Source of the DNA: Gemmatimonadaceae bacterium
GTDB lineage: Bacteria > Gemmatimonadota > Gemmatimonadetes > Gemmatimonadales > Gemmatimonadaceae
Direction of reading: 5' to 3'
Assembly (NCBI GenBank): GCA_016720905.1
Contig: JADKJT010000012.1
Coordinates: forward strand, 54,969-118,968
Length of the DNA: 64,000 nucleotides
The translations under genes and the position numbers were made by a program. Below, piece by piece: positions 1-8,915 of this stretch (position 1 is the stretch's first letter; every line of letters starts with the position of its first letter). A model generated the notes under the pieces. It had not been told where the DNA came from, did no database searches, and worked only from the letters and a program-made list of their open reading frames with translations.

Positions 1-1279
1 AGCGTTGTTGCTGTCGCCGTCGGGCATGGAGGACCCGCTGTCGCACAATGGTGGAGCGTTCGGCCGGTTGATGGGTGGCCAACGCTTCCGGGGGCACGCG
101 TTGCACCGTCACGTGCAAATCGATGCGATCGGCCAGCGGCCCCGACAGGCGTGAGCGATGGCGATCGATGTCGGCCACCGAGCATCGGCAGTGGCGGTCA
201 CTGCTGCCGGCGTAGCCGCACGGACACGGATTGCTGGCGGCCACCAACGAGAAGCGCGATGGGAAACGCAAGGCCTGCGCGGCGCGTGCCACCACCACCA
301 CACCATCCTCCAACGGTTGTCGCAGGGCCTCCAGCGTGCTGCGCGGAAACAGCGACAGCTCGTCAAGAAACAAGACGCCGCGATGGGCCAAACTCACTTC
401 CCCGGGGCGTGGCCATCCGCCGCCGCCAACCAGTCCAGCGGTGGAAATCGAATGATGCGGGGCGCGAAAAGGGCGCACGGCGTGCAGCATGTCGCCAGCA
501 CGCACATCACGCAGCAGTCCGGCCACCGAATGAATGGCCATCACTTCCAGCACTTCGTCGTCATCGAGCGGTGGCAGGATGCCGGGGAGTCGGCGCGCGA
601 GCATGGTTTTCCCCGCGCCGGGCGGTCCCACCAACAGCAGGTTGTGGGCTCCCGCGGCGGCAATTTCCAGGGCGCGTACGGCCATGTCCTGACCAACGAC
701 ATCGCCCAGATCCGGTACGTCGTCGGGTGGTCCGGCCACGTCGCGTGATCGCGAGGCGGGTTGCATGGATCCCTCGCGCAACGCCGCCACTACATCGCTC
801 AAGGTGCGCGGCGCGGCGGCGCGCGCGTTGGGTACGCGCAACGCCTCAGCCAGATTGTCCGGCGGCACGATGAGCAGTGCGCTGCTGGTCGCGGACACAT
901 GCCGCGCCACAGCCAGCACACCGCGCACCGCGCGCAGTTGACCATCAAGACCCAATTCACCAATCGCGCACACGCCCTGCAATGCGTCCACTGGCAGCTG
1001 CCCACTGGCCGCCAACAGCGCGAGGGCGATGGGCAAATCGTACGCTGTGCCCGTTTTGGGTATGTCGGCAGGCTGGAGATTGACCGTGATCCGCCTGGGC
1101 GGAATGGTAAACCCCGAGTTGGCCAGAGCCGCTCCGACGCGGTCTCGGCTCTCCTTCACCGCCGTCGCGGCCAAACCGACAAGCGTCCACTGTGGTAGCC
1201 CGTTGGCTACATGCACCTCGATGGTGATATCGAGGGCGTCGATGCCGAGGACGGCGGCGGAGTGAGCGGCGGCGAGCAT
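1..1279 (-). CDS. comM: YifB/ComM family magnesium-chelatase-like AAA+ ATPase (C-terminus cut by window edge)
   Basis: The translated N-terminal 426 residues match the ComM/YifB family. A ChlI/Lon-protease-like N-terminal domain covers about residues 10-170. It is followed by a Mg-chelatase AAA+ module with Walker A GPPGAGKT near residue 218, the stretch RPFRAPHHSIS, Walker B LFLDEL, and the family cysteine motif NPCPCGYAG with further Cys residues after it. In Vibrio and Haemophilus, ComM is a hexameric helicase that promotes branch migration when incoming DNA is integrated during natural transformation; I infer the same role here. The start is the ATG that opens directly into MLAAAHSAAVLGIDA. 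The gene lies downstream of the PIN/AbrB pair on the same strand after about 100 bases with nothing recognisable. The C-terminal Mg_chelatase_C part is beyond base 1. Confidence 0.93.
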   Translation of the reverse strand, partial: MLAAAHSAAVLGIDALDITIEVHVANGLPQWTLVGLAATAVKESRDRVGAALANSGFTIPPRRITVNLQPADIPKTGTAYDLPIALALLAASGQLPVDALQGVCAIGELGLDGQLRAVRGVLAVARHVSATSSALLIVPPDNLAEALRVPNARAAAPRTLSDVVAALREGSMQPASRSRDVAGPPDDVPDLGDVVGQDMAVRALEIAAAGAHNLLLVGPPGAGKTMLARRLPGILPPLDDDEVLEVMAIHSVAGLLRDVRAGDMLHAVRPFRAPHHSISTAGLVGGGGWPRPGEVSLAHRGVLFLDELSLFPRSTLEALRQPLEDGVVVVARAAQALRFPSRFSLVAASNPCPCGYAGSSDRHCRCSVADIDRHRSRLSGPLADRIDLHVTVQRVPPEALATHQPAERSTIVRQRVLHARRRQQQR

Positions 1280-1381
1280 GGGGCCAGTGTAACGCCGCTG
1301 GTATCGAGATTCTTCACCGATTTGTTGCGGCGCGGTGTTCCGCACCGCACGGTGTCCAACGCACTCGGCGCGTCGGTGCAA

Positions 1382-1768
1382 TCAGCTCTTCAGTAGCTGC
1401 GCTCCGTCCACGCGACCAAGGGTACGGTCGAATGATCCCAGCGGCAGGTGTCCCGCTTTGCGCGCGATCTCGACGATAAGGCAGTCGGAAAACCCGATGG
1501 CGGGCCTGCGGCGGAGTTGCGCCAACGCCAACGCCACCACGTCTGGATCCTGCAGCGCCAGGGCCTCGTGTTCGAGCAGCATGGCGATGGCGTCTGCAAT
1601 CTGTAGTGCGGTTCTGGCGTACACGGATGCCAGCACCCACGTGGTTTCCACCAACACCACGTGCGAGATCCACGCGCCCTTGGCGATGAAAAGCTCCGCC
1701 GCCGCTGTCTGTTTCACTTCATCGCGCGTCAGCAGCCGGACGAGCACGTTGGTGTCAACGGCGCGCAT
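1382..1768 (-). CDS. PIN-domain toxin, VapC-like ribonuclease
   Basis: This 128-residue protein is the usual length for a VapC-type PIN nuclease. It has the N-terminal acidic motif AVDTNVLVR (Asp5), a second acidic residue in LVETTWVL, and the C-terminal acidic residues in FSDCLIVEIA and SFDRTLGR, which together form the metal-binding site of the family. Such toxins cleave tRNA or rRNA loops when released from their antitoxin. Its ATG lies 14 bases inside the 3' end of the upstream AbrB-type gene, so translation of the two is probably coupled. Family assignment is secure; the RNA target cannot be deduced. Confidence 0.88.
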   Translation of the reverse strand: MRAVDTNVLVRLLTRDEVKQTAAAELFIAKGAWISHVVLVETTWVLASVYARTALQIADAIAMLLEHEALALQDPDVVALALAQLRRRPAIGFSDCLIVEIARKAGHLPLGSFDRTLGRVDGAQLLKS

Positions 1769-2018
1769 GGCGGCGGGCGAGGTCGCGTCGGATCCCCTCC
1801 TTCAAGTCCTGAAGGCTATGGGCGGCCGCCACGCCGTCGGGGAACAGCGTCGCGTGCACGTCGGCCGACGAGTGCTTTTGGCTGCGACGCACCACGATGT
1901 GCTCACCGTCGGCCTCCCATTCAAGGACCGATCCAGGTGACAATCCGAGACGCCTCCGCACTTCCGCGGGCACCGACACCTGACCCTGCGAGGTGAGGCG
2001 GGATTGGGCGAGTTTCAT
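1755..2018 (-). CDS. AbrB/SpoVT-type antitoxin partner of the PIN toxin
   Basis: This is a small swapped-hairpin AbrB DNA-binding protein. The N-terminal half reads SRLTSQGQVSVPAEVRRRLG followed by LSPGSVLEWE, which is the standard AbrB fold, and the C-terminal half is a short charged tail of the kind that wraps the toxin. I chose the ATG at 2018 (MKLAQSRL, 87 residues). Upstream in-frame ATGs at 2027 and 2033 exist, but they lie inside a perfect inverted repeat that looks like the operator. No convincing Shine-Dalgarno sequence precedes any of the three, so a leaderless or near-leaderless message is possible. In this family the toxin-antitoxin complex represses its own promoter. Confidence 0.85.
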   Translation of the reverse strand: MKLAQSRLTSQGQVSVPAEVRRRLGLSPGSVLEWEADGEHIVVRRSQKHSSADVHATLFPDGVAAAHSLQDLKEGIRRDLARRHARR

Positions 2019-2023
2019 GATGA

Positions 2024-2041
2024 ACATTACCATAGTAATGT
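2024..2041. promoter_or_regulatory. Inverted repeat, candidate autoregulatory operator of the AbrB/PIN pair
   Basis: ACATTAC-CATA-GTAATGT is a perfect 7+7 inverted repeat with a 4-base spacer, in an AT-rich patch (2023-2046) that stands out from GC-rich surroundings. It overlaps the upstream alternative start codons of the antitoxin gene. Binding of AbrB-type antitoxin complexes to palindromes at this position is known for VapBC systems; for this site it is inference. Confidence 0.5.
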
Positions 2042-2165
2042 ATATCTGGAAAGGGCGAGAAACGATGGAGCGGGCGCAGGCATTGGGGTCACCGTAACAC
2101 CGACGCGCGAAACCGTCGTCACCGATTTCCCGCCGGGGGACCCGCCACGATGCGTCGGAATCGCC

Positions 2166-3809
2166 TTACGGCGTACCAACCATCGCATGCCGCACCACCC
2201 GCCCCGCCTTCACGCCCGTCGTCTTGCCACCCTGCACCGCCACCTTGCCATTCACGATCACTGTTTCAATGCCCACCGGATACTGATGTGGCTCGGCGAA
2301 TGTGGACTGATCTTTCACCGTGCGCGCGTCGAACACCACCACGTCGGCCATCGCGCCAACCCGCAACACGCCGCGATCGGTCAGGCCGAGTCGCTGTGCC
2401 GGCATCCCCGTCATCTTGTGGATGGCGGTTTCCAGCGGCATGAGGTGCTGCACGCGCACGTACTCGCCCAGCACCCGCGGGAATGTGCCGTAGGCGCGTG
2501 GATGCGGATGGCCGTCGCCCGGCTGTGACAGGCGGCCATCGCTGGCGATCATGGTTTGCGGATGCACCATGATGCGCCGCACGTCGCCTTCGTCGAGCAC
2601 ATGGTAGATGGCGTTTGCGCCGCCCTTCTGCATGGCCTCGATCACCAGCAGTGCCCCGTTGGCCGGCGTGGGTGACAGGTTGCGGCGCGTGGCCCAGTCC
2701 TTGAGCGTCTTCCCCTCAAGGGTTGTGTCCCACGACACGCGCGAAAATTGCACACGCGCCAGATCGCCACCACCGCGATCGTTCATGATGTTGTCCACGA
2801 TGCCGCGCACCATGCTGTCTTTCAGCACGGGATTGGCCAGACGCTTCGTGAATTCGGCGTCGCCACCGGCCATCGCCCACGACGGCACCAGCACGCCAAT
2901 GCCCGTATGCGTCGCCGTGTACGGATACTGGTCCATCATCACGTCGGTGCCGGCTTTACGCGCGCTGTCCACCATCGCCAGCGTCACCACACTCTTGCCC
3001 CACATCAGCTGTCCCACCGCTTTGTGGTGTGTGAGCACCACGGGAATCTTCGCGCGCCGGCCGATCTCCATCGCTTCACCCACACCATCCAGCAAACCAC
3101 GGCCTTCCTTGCGCAGATGTGACGTGTAGATGCCGCCGGCCTGCGCGGCCACCGTGGCCAGCGCCACCACTTCGTCAACGTTCGAGTACGTGCCGGGGAG
3201 ATACAGGAGCCCGGTGCTCAATCCGAACGCCCCGTCGCGCATGCCTTGCCGCACGAGTTGCTGCATGCTGGCCAGTTGCGCCGCCGTGGGCGCCTTGTCG
3301 GACATCCCCATCACCGTGCGCCGCACATCGTTGTGGCCCACGAGATACGCGACATTGATGCCCACCGTGGCCATCTGCACGGAATCGAGATACGGGGCCA
3401 ATGGCAACGGCGATCCACCATCCGGACCACCGAGCGCCAAGGTGACACCCTGCCGCAGCGCACTCTCGGCCAACGGCAATTGCAGCAACGGCTCGAGATG
3501 CGCATGCAGGTCGATGAATCCCGGCGTGACCATGCGGCCCGCCGCATTGATCACGGTGGTGGCACGCGAACGCGCGATCGACGCCGCCATCACCACGATG
3601 CGATCGCCGCGAATGCCGATATCAAGGCGCTGCGGCGTACGTCCCGTACCATCGATCACCAGGCCGCCGGCGATGAGCACGTCGACGCGCGACGTATCGG
3701 CGACCCGTTGCGCAGTCACCGGTCGCGTCGCCACAGCCGTCAGGCACGCGCCAAGGATGATGGCGCGCAGCGCCACGTGCCGGCGCCAATGGACTCGGGG
3801 CTGGCGCAT
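2166..3809 (-). CDS. Secreted N-acyl-D-amino-acid deacylase family amidohydrolase
   Basis: This 547-residue amidohydrolase-superfamily protein resembles D-aminoacylase and N-acyl-D-Glu/Asp deacylases. An N-terminal signal sequence (basic start, hydrophobic AIILGACLTAVA, then RPVTAQ) indicates export. The beta-sandwich opens with DVLIAGGLVIDGTGR and the metal motif follows as FIDLHAHLEP. Further family blocks are TSHLRKEG, VLTHHKAVG, the D-aminoacylase signature ASDGRLS, HPRAYGTFPRVLGEYV, and the C-terminal RLGLTDRGVLRVGAMADVVV. The enzymes are zinc hydrolases releasing D-amino acids from N-acyl derivatives; the exact substrate is not readable here. The reading frame continues upstream, but the ATG at 3809 sits 5 bases after the FKBP stop codon and opens the signal peptide, so it is preferred. 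It probably shares a transcript with the FKBP gene. Confidence 0.88.
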   Translation of the reverse strand: MRQPRVHWRRHVALRAIILGACLTAVATRPVTAQRVADTSRVDVLIAGGLVIDGTGRTPQRLDIGIRGDRIVVMAASIARSRATTVINAAGRMVTPGFIDLHAHLEPLLQLPLAESALRQGVTLALGGPDGGSPLPLAPYLDSVQMATVGINVAYLVGHNDVRRTVMGMSDKAPTAAQLASMQQLVRQGMRDGAFGLSTGLLYLPGTYSNVDEVVALATVAAQAGGIYTSHLRKEGRGLLDGVGEAMEIGRRAKIPVVLTHHKAVGQLMWGKSVVTLAMVDSARKAGTDVMMDQYPYTATHTGIGVLVPSWAMAGGDAEFTKRLANPVLKDSMVRGIVDNIMNDRGGGDLARVQFSRVSWDTTLEGKTLKDWATRRNLSPTPANGALLVIEAMQKGGANAIYHVLDEGDVRRIMVHPQTMIASDGRLSQPGDGHPHPRAYGTFPRVLGEYVRVQHLMPLETAIHKMTGMPAQRLGLTDRGVLRVGAMADVVVFDARTVKDQSTFAEPHQYPVGIETVIVNGKVAVQGGKTTGVKAGRVVRHAMVGTP

Positions 3810-3814
3810 GGCGG

Positions 3815-4315
3815 TTATTGCAGCGTCTTGAGTTCCACGTCGAACACCAGCGTGGCGTTGCCGGGAATTGGGCCGCTGCCGTTGGCACCGTACCCCAGCG
3901 CCGATCCCATGATGATGCGACGCTTGCCACCTACTTTCATGCCCACGATACCCTGGTCCCAGCCCGCGATCACCTGTCCGGCGCCCAGTGTGAACGTGAA
4001 GTTCTGACTGCCCACATTGGAATCGAACTTGGTGCCGTTGGCCAGCCACCCGGTATACACCATGCCCAGTACGCGGCCGGTGACCGCTTCCGCACCGGTG
4101 CCAACCGTCAGGTCCTGCACATACAGCACGGCGCTCTTCTTGGTCATCGCCGTCAGGTCGACTCCCAGCGCCGCCGCAAACGTGTCGGTGGCCGGGTCCG
4201 ACGGCGTGCCGACGACGCCGGAGCCTGGCGACAGCGACTCACTGCAGGCCGCGACCGCCGAACAGGCCAGCACAGACAGCGCGCGAACGAAAGAACGGAT
4301 GGAGGTAGGGATCAT
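3815..4315 (-). CDS. FKBP-type peptidyl-prolyl cis-trans isomerase, lipoprotein
   Basis: This 166-residue envelope PPIase begins with a lipoprotein signal (MIPTSIRSFVRALSVLAC, then AVAAC); either Cys could be the lipidated one. A single FKBP domain occupies the C-terminal 100 residues, with VYTGWLANGTKFDSN, AGQVIAGWDQGIVGMKVGG and the closing strand LVFDVELKTL. Such lipoproteins assist folding of exported proteins. The chosen ATG starts the signal peptide; an upstream in-frame ATG at 4354 would add 13 residues with no signal-like character. The downstream amidohydrolase starts 5 bases after its stop codon, which suggests an operon. Confidence 0.92.
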   Translation of the reverse strand: MIPTSIRSFVRALSVLACSAVAACSESLSPGSGVVGTPSDPATDTFAAALGVDLTAMTKKSAVLYVQDLTVGTGAEAVTGRVLGMVYTGWLANGTKFDSNVGSQNFTFTLGAGQVIAGWDQGIVGMKVGGKRRIIMGSALGYGANGSGPIPGNATLVFDVELKTLQ

Positions 4316-4470
4316 GGTTGCCAAGGGGTCGGTCGTGGTCGCCGGACGTCTCACCGGCGTTCAGGAAAATAGCGTGGTCTCGCAGAAATCCCTCCGGCCC
4401 CTCACCGCTCCACCCTCAGTCATACACAAGTCCGATTGCGGCCAGCCGGTGCGCCGGATACGCTGACAGG

Positions 4471-5811
4471 GTGAACACTGCTCTCGTGCCCGACCCGGCG
4501 TCCGATTCGCCGATGATGACCGCCACCGGCGAACTCCGGGCGGCGGCCCGGACGGGCTTTGTGCTCGAACTGGCCCGCGCCCTGCACCAGTACGGCACTC
4601 CCTCGCATCGTCTGGAAGCGGCGCTGTACACGGTGGCGACGCGGCTGGGGCTGACCGCTGAATTCTTCTCCACGCCCACCAGCATCATGGTGGGCTTCGG
4701 TGACCTGGTCGATCAACGCGTGCATTTGCTGCGCGTCGAACCCGGGGAGCCCAACCTGGGCCATCTCGCGCAAGTCAGCGACATCGTGCGCGATGTGGTG
4801 GACGGCACGGTGTCCCCCGCTGATGGACTGCAACGGCTCCACGTGCTCAAGGCGCAGCCACCTCGGTGGCCCGTCTGGCTGGTGCTGCTGGCGTTTGTGT
4901 TGTCGTCAGCCGCGGTAGCGTGCTTTCTCCGCGTGAAAGTCGGCGACGTGGCGATCGCATCGGTGCTCGGACTGATTACCGGCGCCATCGCGCTGGGAAC
5001 GTCCACGTCGGTCACGTGGCGCCCGGTGACGGAGCCCGTGGCGGCGTTTGTGGTGACGACGTTGGCGCTGGCGCTGGACGTGTATGCGCGAACAGGCACG
5101 GGCTACGCCACCTCGCTCGCCGGCCTGATTGTGTTGCTCCCCGGGCTCACATTGACCGTGGCCCTCACCGAACTCTCCACCCGTCATCTGTCGTCAGGGA
5201 CCGCGCGCTTGAGCGGTGCCATCGTGGTCTTCCTTGGACTCGGCTTTGGTCTGGCGCTTGGCGCCAGGCTCGGTGGACAGATCGGCCTGGAGTTGCGCGA
5301 CGTACTGGGCAGCGACGGTGCCGCTTGGCTGTCGCGCGCGCCGCTTCCGCGGTGGACGGAATGGGTGGCCCTGATCGTCGCGCCCCTGGCCTTTACCGTA
5401 CTGCTGAATGCGTCGGCGCGCGACGCCGGATGGATCGTGCTGGCCTGCGTCGGTGCGTACCTCACGTCGCGTTTTGTGGGTGCCAGCATGGGCGAGGTCT
5501 TCGCGGCCTTCCTCGGCGCGTTTGTGGTGAGCGCCGGCAGCAATGTCGTGGAGCGCGTGTTTCGGCGCACATCGATGGTGACCGCCGTGCCAGGTCTGTT
5601 GATACTCGTGCCCGGCTCCATCGGATTCCGGAGCATGACGTCACTGGTTGGCGACCAATATGACGTCGGCGTGGCCACCGCCTTTCGCGTGGGGCTTATC
5701 GGAATTTCACTGGCCGCTGGAATCCTTGCCGGCAATGTGGCCACCAGTGCCCTGCGCGAACGCGCATCCCGCGAACGCGCAGTGCGCAACCGCGCATCGC
5801 GGCGCGGCTGA
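4471..5811 (+). CDS. ThrE-family threonine/serine exporter
   Basis: This 446-residue integral membrane protein combines the two halves of the ThrE family. The cytosolic N-terminal part contains LHQYGTPSHRLEAALYTVA and FSTPTSIMVGFGD, typical of the DUF1212/ThrE domain. About ten hydrophobic segments follow from residue 140 on. The C-terminal half includes FVGASMGEVFAAFLGAFVV and VPGLLILVPGSIGFRS, characteristic of the second (DUF3815-like) half. Corynebacterium ThrE exports threonine and serine using the proton gradient; substrate here is inferred. A GTG at 4471 preceded by ACAGG is used as start; the ATG at 4513 would shorten it by 14 residues. It converges on the MFS gene with only 7 bases between stop codons. 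Confidence 0.88.
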   Translation: MNTALVPDPASDSPMMTATGELRAAARTGFVLELARALHQYGTPSHRLEAALYTVATRLGLTAEFFSTPTSIMVGFGDLVDQRVHLLRVEPGEPNLGHLAQVSDIVRDVVDGTVSPADGLQRLHVLKAQPPRWPVWLVLLAFVLSSAAVACFLRVKVGDVAIASVLGLITGAIALGTSTSVTWRPVTEPVAAFVVTTLALALDVYARTGTGYATSLAGLIVLLPGLTLTVALTELSTRHLSSGTARLSGAIVVFLGLGFGLALGARLGGQIGLELRDVLGSDGAAWLSRAPLPRWTEWVALIVAPLAFTVLLNASARDAGWIVLACVGAYLTSRFVGASMGEVFAAFLGAFVVSAGSNVVERVFRRTSMVTAVPGLLILVPGSIGFRSMTSLVGDQYDVGVATAFRVGLIGISLAAGILAGNVATSALRERASRERAVRNRASRRG

Positions 5812-5818
5812 CGCTGGC

Positions 5819-7210
5819 CTACTGCGCGTTCGCGATCGCCCGTTCCCGCGATTCATCACGTCGAGCCACCGTGGCCCGATACGCCGGACGTCCCCACGCC
5901 AGGATCGCCAGCGTGAGCGACATGCCCACGACGGTGCACAGTGCCAATGACCAGCGCAGCGACGCGTCGTTGTGATAGACACGATCCGTCACAAGCGCTA
6001 CCGCCGTCGGGCCAATGCCGCCGGCGAGGCCCACCATCAGTTGGAAGATGGCGCTCCCTTGGCCACGCATGCGCGAGGGCATCGCTTCGGCAATGGCCGC
6101 GTTGGCTGCGCCCCAGGGTAATGCGGCAAACAGATTCACCGGCACCAGCAGCGCTGCGGCCAGCGACGCCGACGGCACGATCGGATACAGTCCCGCGAAG
6201 ACCATCATGCCGGCCGCCCCCAGCATGCCGACGCGCAACGGTGCATCAGCGATCCCGCGCCGGGCATAGCGATCGACCATCCATCCGCCCAGCAGCGTTC
6301 CCACCGGACCGATTCCCATGGTTAACGCGCCCTGCAGTGCGCCGGCCTGGGCCACCGACCATCCATGCGTGCGAACAAAGAATGCCTGCAACCACATGCC
6401 GATTCCCCAGTTCACGGAGGCCGAACAGGTGAATCCCACGCAGAGGGAAATCATCGTGCGCGCATTGCGGCGCAAATAGGCGATGACCTGACTCATGGGA
6501 ACCTGTTCGGTGGCCCGTGCACCGGCGGCGCGCGTGGGCTCGCGCACCGTCAGCATGAGCAACGCCACGAGCAGCCCCGGCAACCCGATGATGAAAAACA
6601 CCGTTTGCCACGGATGAATCGCACCGACGATCGGCATCGAGACAAAACCCGGCGCGTCAATGGCGCTCACAATCCACGCCCCCAGTGCGTACGACACACC
6701 GGAACCGAAGAACGTCCCCAGCATGTACACGCTCATCGCGGTACCGAGACGACCACGGGGAAATGCGTCGGCGATGATCGAGACAGCGGACGGTCCCAGT
6801 GTCGCCTCGCCGACGCCCACCCCAACGCGGGCCAGCAACAGTTGACCGTAGTTGCGGGTGATGCCGGTGATGGCGGTCAGGAAACTCCAGAGTGCCGCGC
6901 CGACGGCCACGATGTGCGTGCGTCGGCGACGATCCACCAGGCGACCGATGGCCAGCCCGAATACCGAGAACAACACGGCAAAACCGCAACCGCTCAGCAG
7001 GCTCACCTGCGTATCGGACAAACCCAGGTCGCGCTTCACCGGCTCGGCGAGCGATGCAAAGATCTGGCGGTCGATGGCGCCCGACACATTCGCCAGCGTC
7101 AGGATCGCGACGGCATACCACGCCTGCCCGGCGCTGAGACCGCCGCGGAAGCCGCGGTCCTCGACTTGGGGGTTGTCGCCGCTCCCGAATGCCGTATCTG
7201 TGGAGGCCAT
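5819..7210 (-). CDS. MFS transporter, Spinster/OFA-like
   Basis: This 463-residue major facilitator has twelve predicted membrane segments. The first helix block contains ANVSGAIDRQIFASLAEPVK, which resembles the Spinster-like branch. The loop 2-3 motif is GRLVDRRRR, and loop 8-9 repeats it as GGWMVDRYARRG. TM4-5 contains LGPSAVSIIADAFPRGRLG. The substrate cannot be predicted; relatives carry lipids, sugars or organic acids. The frame remains open further upstream, but the ATG at 7210 gives a family-typical N-terminus of about 35 hydrophilic residues before TM1. It is transcribed away from the phosphopantetheinyl transferase gene. Confidence 0.86.
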   Translation of the reverse strand: MASTDTAFGSGDNPQVEDRGFRGGLSAGQAWYAVAILTLANVSGAIDRQIFASLAEPVKRDLGLSDTQVSLLSGCGFAVLFSVFGLAIGRLVDRRRRTHIVAVGAALWSFLTAITGITRNYGQLLLARVGVGVGEATLGPSAVSIIADAFPRGRLGTAMSVYMLGTFFGSGVSYALGAWIVSAIDAPGFVSMPIVGAIHPWQTVFFIIGLPGLLVALLMLTVREPTRAAGARATEQVPMSQVIAYLRRNARTMISLCVGFTCSASVNWGIGMWLQAFFVRTHGWSVAQAGALQGALTMGIGPVGTLLGGWMVDRYARRGIADAPLRVGMLGAAGMMVFAGLYPIVPSASLAAALLVPVNLFAALPWGAANAAIAEAMPSRMRGQGSAIFQLMVGLAGGIGPTAVALVTDRVYHNDASLRWSLALCTVVGMSLTLAILAWGRPAYRATVARRDESRERAIANAQ

Positions 7211-7316
7211 ATGCGCATCAAGCTGACAGCCTGCACGCCATCGCGCACCCCATGCGCCGGAATTGGGTGAGCCCTGGTCGGCTGGCCTCGCGGTACGCCC
7301 CGGGAGAGATTGCGAG

Positions 7317-8081
7317 ATGGTCATACCTCCCGCGCCCGGCGCGCCCGTTTCACCCCACGGGGCGGCAGGCGATGCTGTCGCGCTCACGGCCGAGCCGTTC
7401 GTCCCGTCAGGCGTGTTCGCATCGATCGAGATCGGCAGCATCACGGCCGAGCACGGTAACACGCGCGCGCCGATTGACGCGCATGGGCTGCACGAGGCTG
7501 AACGCGCGCTCGCCGAGTCGTTGCCGTCGCTGCTGAGTGCCGGTTTCGTGGCAGGACGACGGGCGTTGCGCGCGGCGCTGCAGCAGGTCGCGCCGAATGA
7601 GGTCATCGGGCCGTTGCTGCGTACCGCTCGTGGCGCGCCCACGCTCCCCTTTGGCCTCACCGGCTCAATCAGTCACAAACGCGCTCGGGCGATCGCCGTG
7701 GCCGCGCCGTCAGCGGGCACGGTGTTGGGTGTCGATCTGGAGGAGCGCCCGCTGGACGTGGACCTGACGCGTCCTTCGATTGCCACGCGCATCCTCACCG
7801 ACATCGAGCGTGCACGGATTGAGGGACTCGACGCGCTCGCACATCGCGAAGCCACCCTGGTGCATTTTGCGCTCAAGGAAGCCGTTTACAAAGCAATCGA
7901 TCCGTACGTGCAGCGGTACGTGCGGTTCACCGAGGTGGAACTCGAGATTGGCGCCCACGGAACCGCGCAGGTGAGGCTGTTGCTGCCCGAACCGATCATG
8001 CGTGATGTGCGCATCGATGCGCAGTGGCGATTCGACGGACGGTGGATCATCGCTCTGGCGCAGAGCCATCACCCACTGTAA
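7317..8081 (+). CDS. EntD/Sfp-type 4'-phosphopantetheinyl transferase
   Basis: This 254-residue enzyme transfers phosphopantetheine from CoA to a serine of acyl or peptidyl carrier proteins. The ACPS-fold motifs are clear: FGLTGSISHKRARAIAV, GVDLEERPLDVD with the Mg-binding acidic residues, and FALKEAVYKAIDP. The N-terminal region (FVPSGVFASIEIG, AGRRALRAAL) fits the EntD-type 4PPT_N domain. The ATG at 7317 follows a GGGAGAG Shine-Dalgarno at a good distance; a TTG at 7263 is in frame but less likely. No NRPS or PKS gene is present in the window, so its carrier protein lies elsewhere. It converges on the menaquinone methyltransferase with 7 bases between them. Confidence 0.9.
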   Translation: MVIPPAPGAPVSPHGAAGDAVALTAEPFVPSGVFASIEIGSITAEHGNTRAPIDAHGLHEAERALAESLPSLLSAGFVAGRRALRAALQQVAPNEVIGPLLRTARGAPTLPFGLTGSISHKRARAIAVAAPSAGTVLGVDLEERPLDVDLTRPSIATRILTDIERARIEGLDALAHREATLVHFALKEAVYKAIDPYVQRYVRFTEVELEIGAHGTAQVRLLLPEPIMRDVRIDAQWRFDGRWIIALAQSHHPL

Positions 8082-8088
8082 CACACCG

Positions 8089-8898
8089 TCACACGGCGAC
8101 GGCCTCATGCCGCGCCACGCCGCCGCCCAGATGCCGCGTCACTCGCACCACGCGAAAACCGTTCTGCGACAACAGCGCGCTGCACTGTTGCCAACTCATG
8201 AAGTGATCGATGCTGCGCGCGATGTATCCATACACCACCGGATCGCGGTGCCACCACCAGCCCACGATGTTGCCGGCCACCTGCAGGTACGTCAGAAACA
8301 GCGCGCGCCACAGCGCCGGCTCGGGACGATAGAAATCCAGCAGCACGACCCGCCCGCCGGGGCGCAACACGCGGCGGATCTCACCAAGCGCCCGAGCGGC
8401 ATCCGGCACATTGCGCACACCGTAACCAGCGGTGACCAGATCGATTGACGCATCGGGAAACGCCAGCGCCGTCATGTCACCCACCATGGTGCGTACCCGT
8501 GACGCGACGTCCGCATCGCGGGTAGCCAGCCGAGCATTCGCCATGTCGATCATCCGCGTCGAGGCATCGAGCGCCGTCACCTGCGCGGTCGGCAGCGCGC
8601 GAGCGATGCCCACGGCCAGATCGCCCGTCCCCGACGCCAGATCCAGCACCGTGCGGGTCGTTGTCTGCTGCGCCGCGGCGGCGATCGCTGCCCGCTTCCA
8701 CCCCGCGTCCATGCCAAACGAAAACAGCCGGGTGAACGCGTCATAGCGTGGCGCAATCACATCAAACATCGGCGTCACGAAGGACTGCTTTCGGGCCGGA
8801 TCGCGCAGGTGCGCCTCGAGATCCCGGTCTCCCAGCCTGGGAACCGGTGTCCGGTCGGCGTTCGGACCCGGATCTCCGGGTTTCGCAACGAGAGCCAT
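8089..8898 (-). CDS. ubiE: UbiE/MenG demethylmenaquinone (ubiquinone) methyltransferase
   Basis: This 269-residue SAM-dependent methyltransferase carries the UbiE/COQ5 signatures. PMFDVIAPRYDAFTRLFSFG opens the domain, motif I is LDLASGTGDLAVG, then DASTRMIDMA, GDMTALAFPD, TAGYGVRNVPD and LRPGGRVVLLDF. The C-terminal part (HFMSWQQCSALL, GFRVVRVTRHLGGGVARH) also fits. It methylates the quinone ring in the last step of menaquinone synthesis or an equivalent ubiquinone step; menaquinone is more likely if this is a Gemmatimonadota genome, which is inference. It has about 30 extra N-terminal residues relative to the E. coli enzyme. Its ATG is only 17 bases from the divergent thioredoxin-like gene, so the promoters must overlap the coding starts. 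Confidence 0.93.
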   Translation of the reverse strand: MALVAKPGDPGPNADRTPVPRLGDRDLEAHLRDPARKQSFVTPMFDVIAPRYDAFTRLFSFGMDAGWKRAAIAAAAQQTTTRTVLDLASGTGDLAVGIARALPTAQVTALDASTRMIDMANARLATRDADVASRVRTMVGDMTALAFPDASIDLVTAGYGVRNVPDAARALGEIRRVLRPGGRVVLLDFYRPEPALWRALFLTYLQVAGNIVGWWWHRDPVVYGYIARSIDHFMSWQQCSALLSQNGFRVVRVTRHLGGGVARHEAVAV

Positions 8899-8915
8899 CA
8901 GGCGATCTTTCCCGG

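Noticed and set aside
151..1198. Plus-strand open frames opposite comM
   Set aside because: They are antisense to a well-matched ComM protein and show only Arg/Pro/Ala-rich shadow sequence.
3810..4049. Upstream extension of the amidohydrolase frame
   Set aside because: It overlaps the FKBP gene in another frame; the signal peptide begins at 3809.
7211..7660. Upstream extension of the MFS transporter frame
   Set aside because: It is antisense to the phosphopantetheinyl transferase and has no transporter-like sequence.
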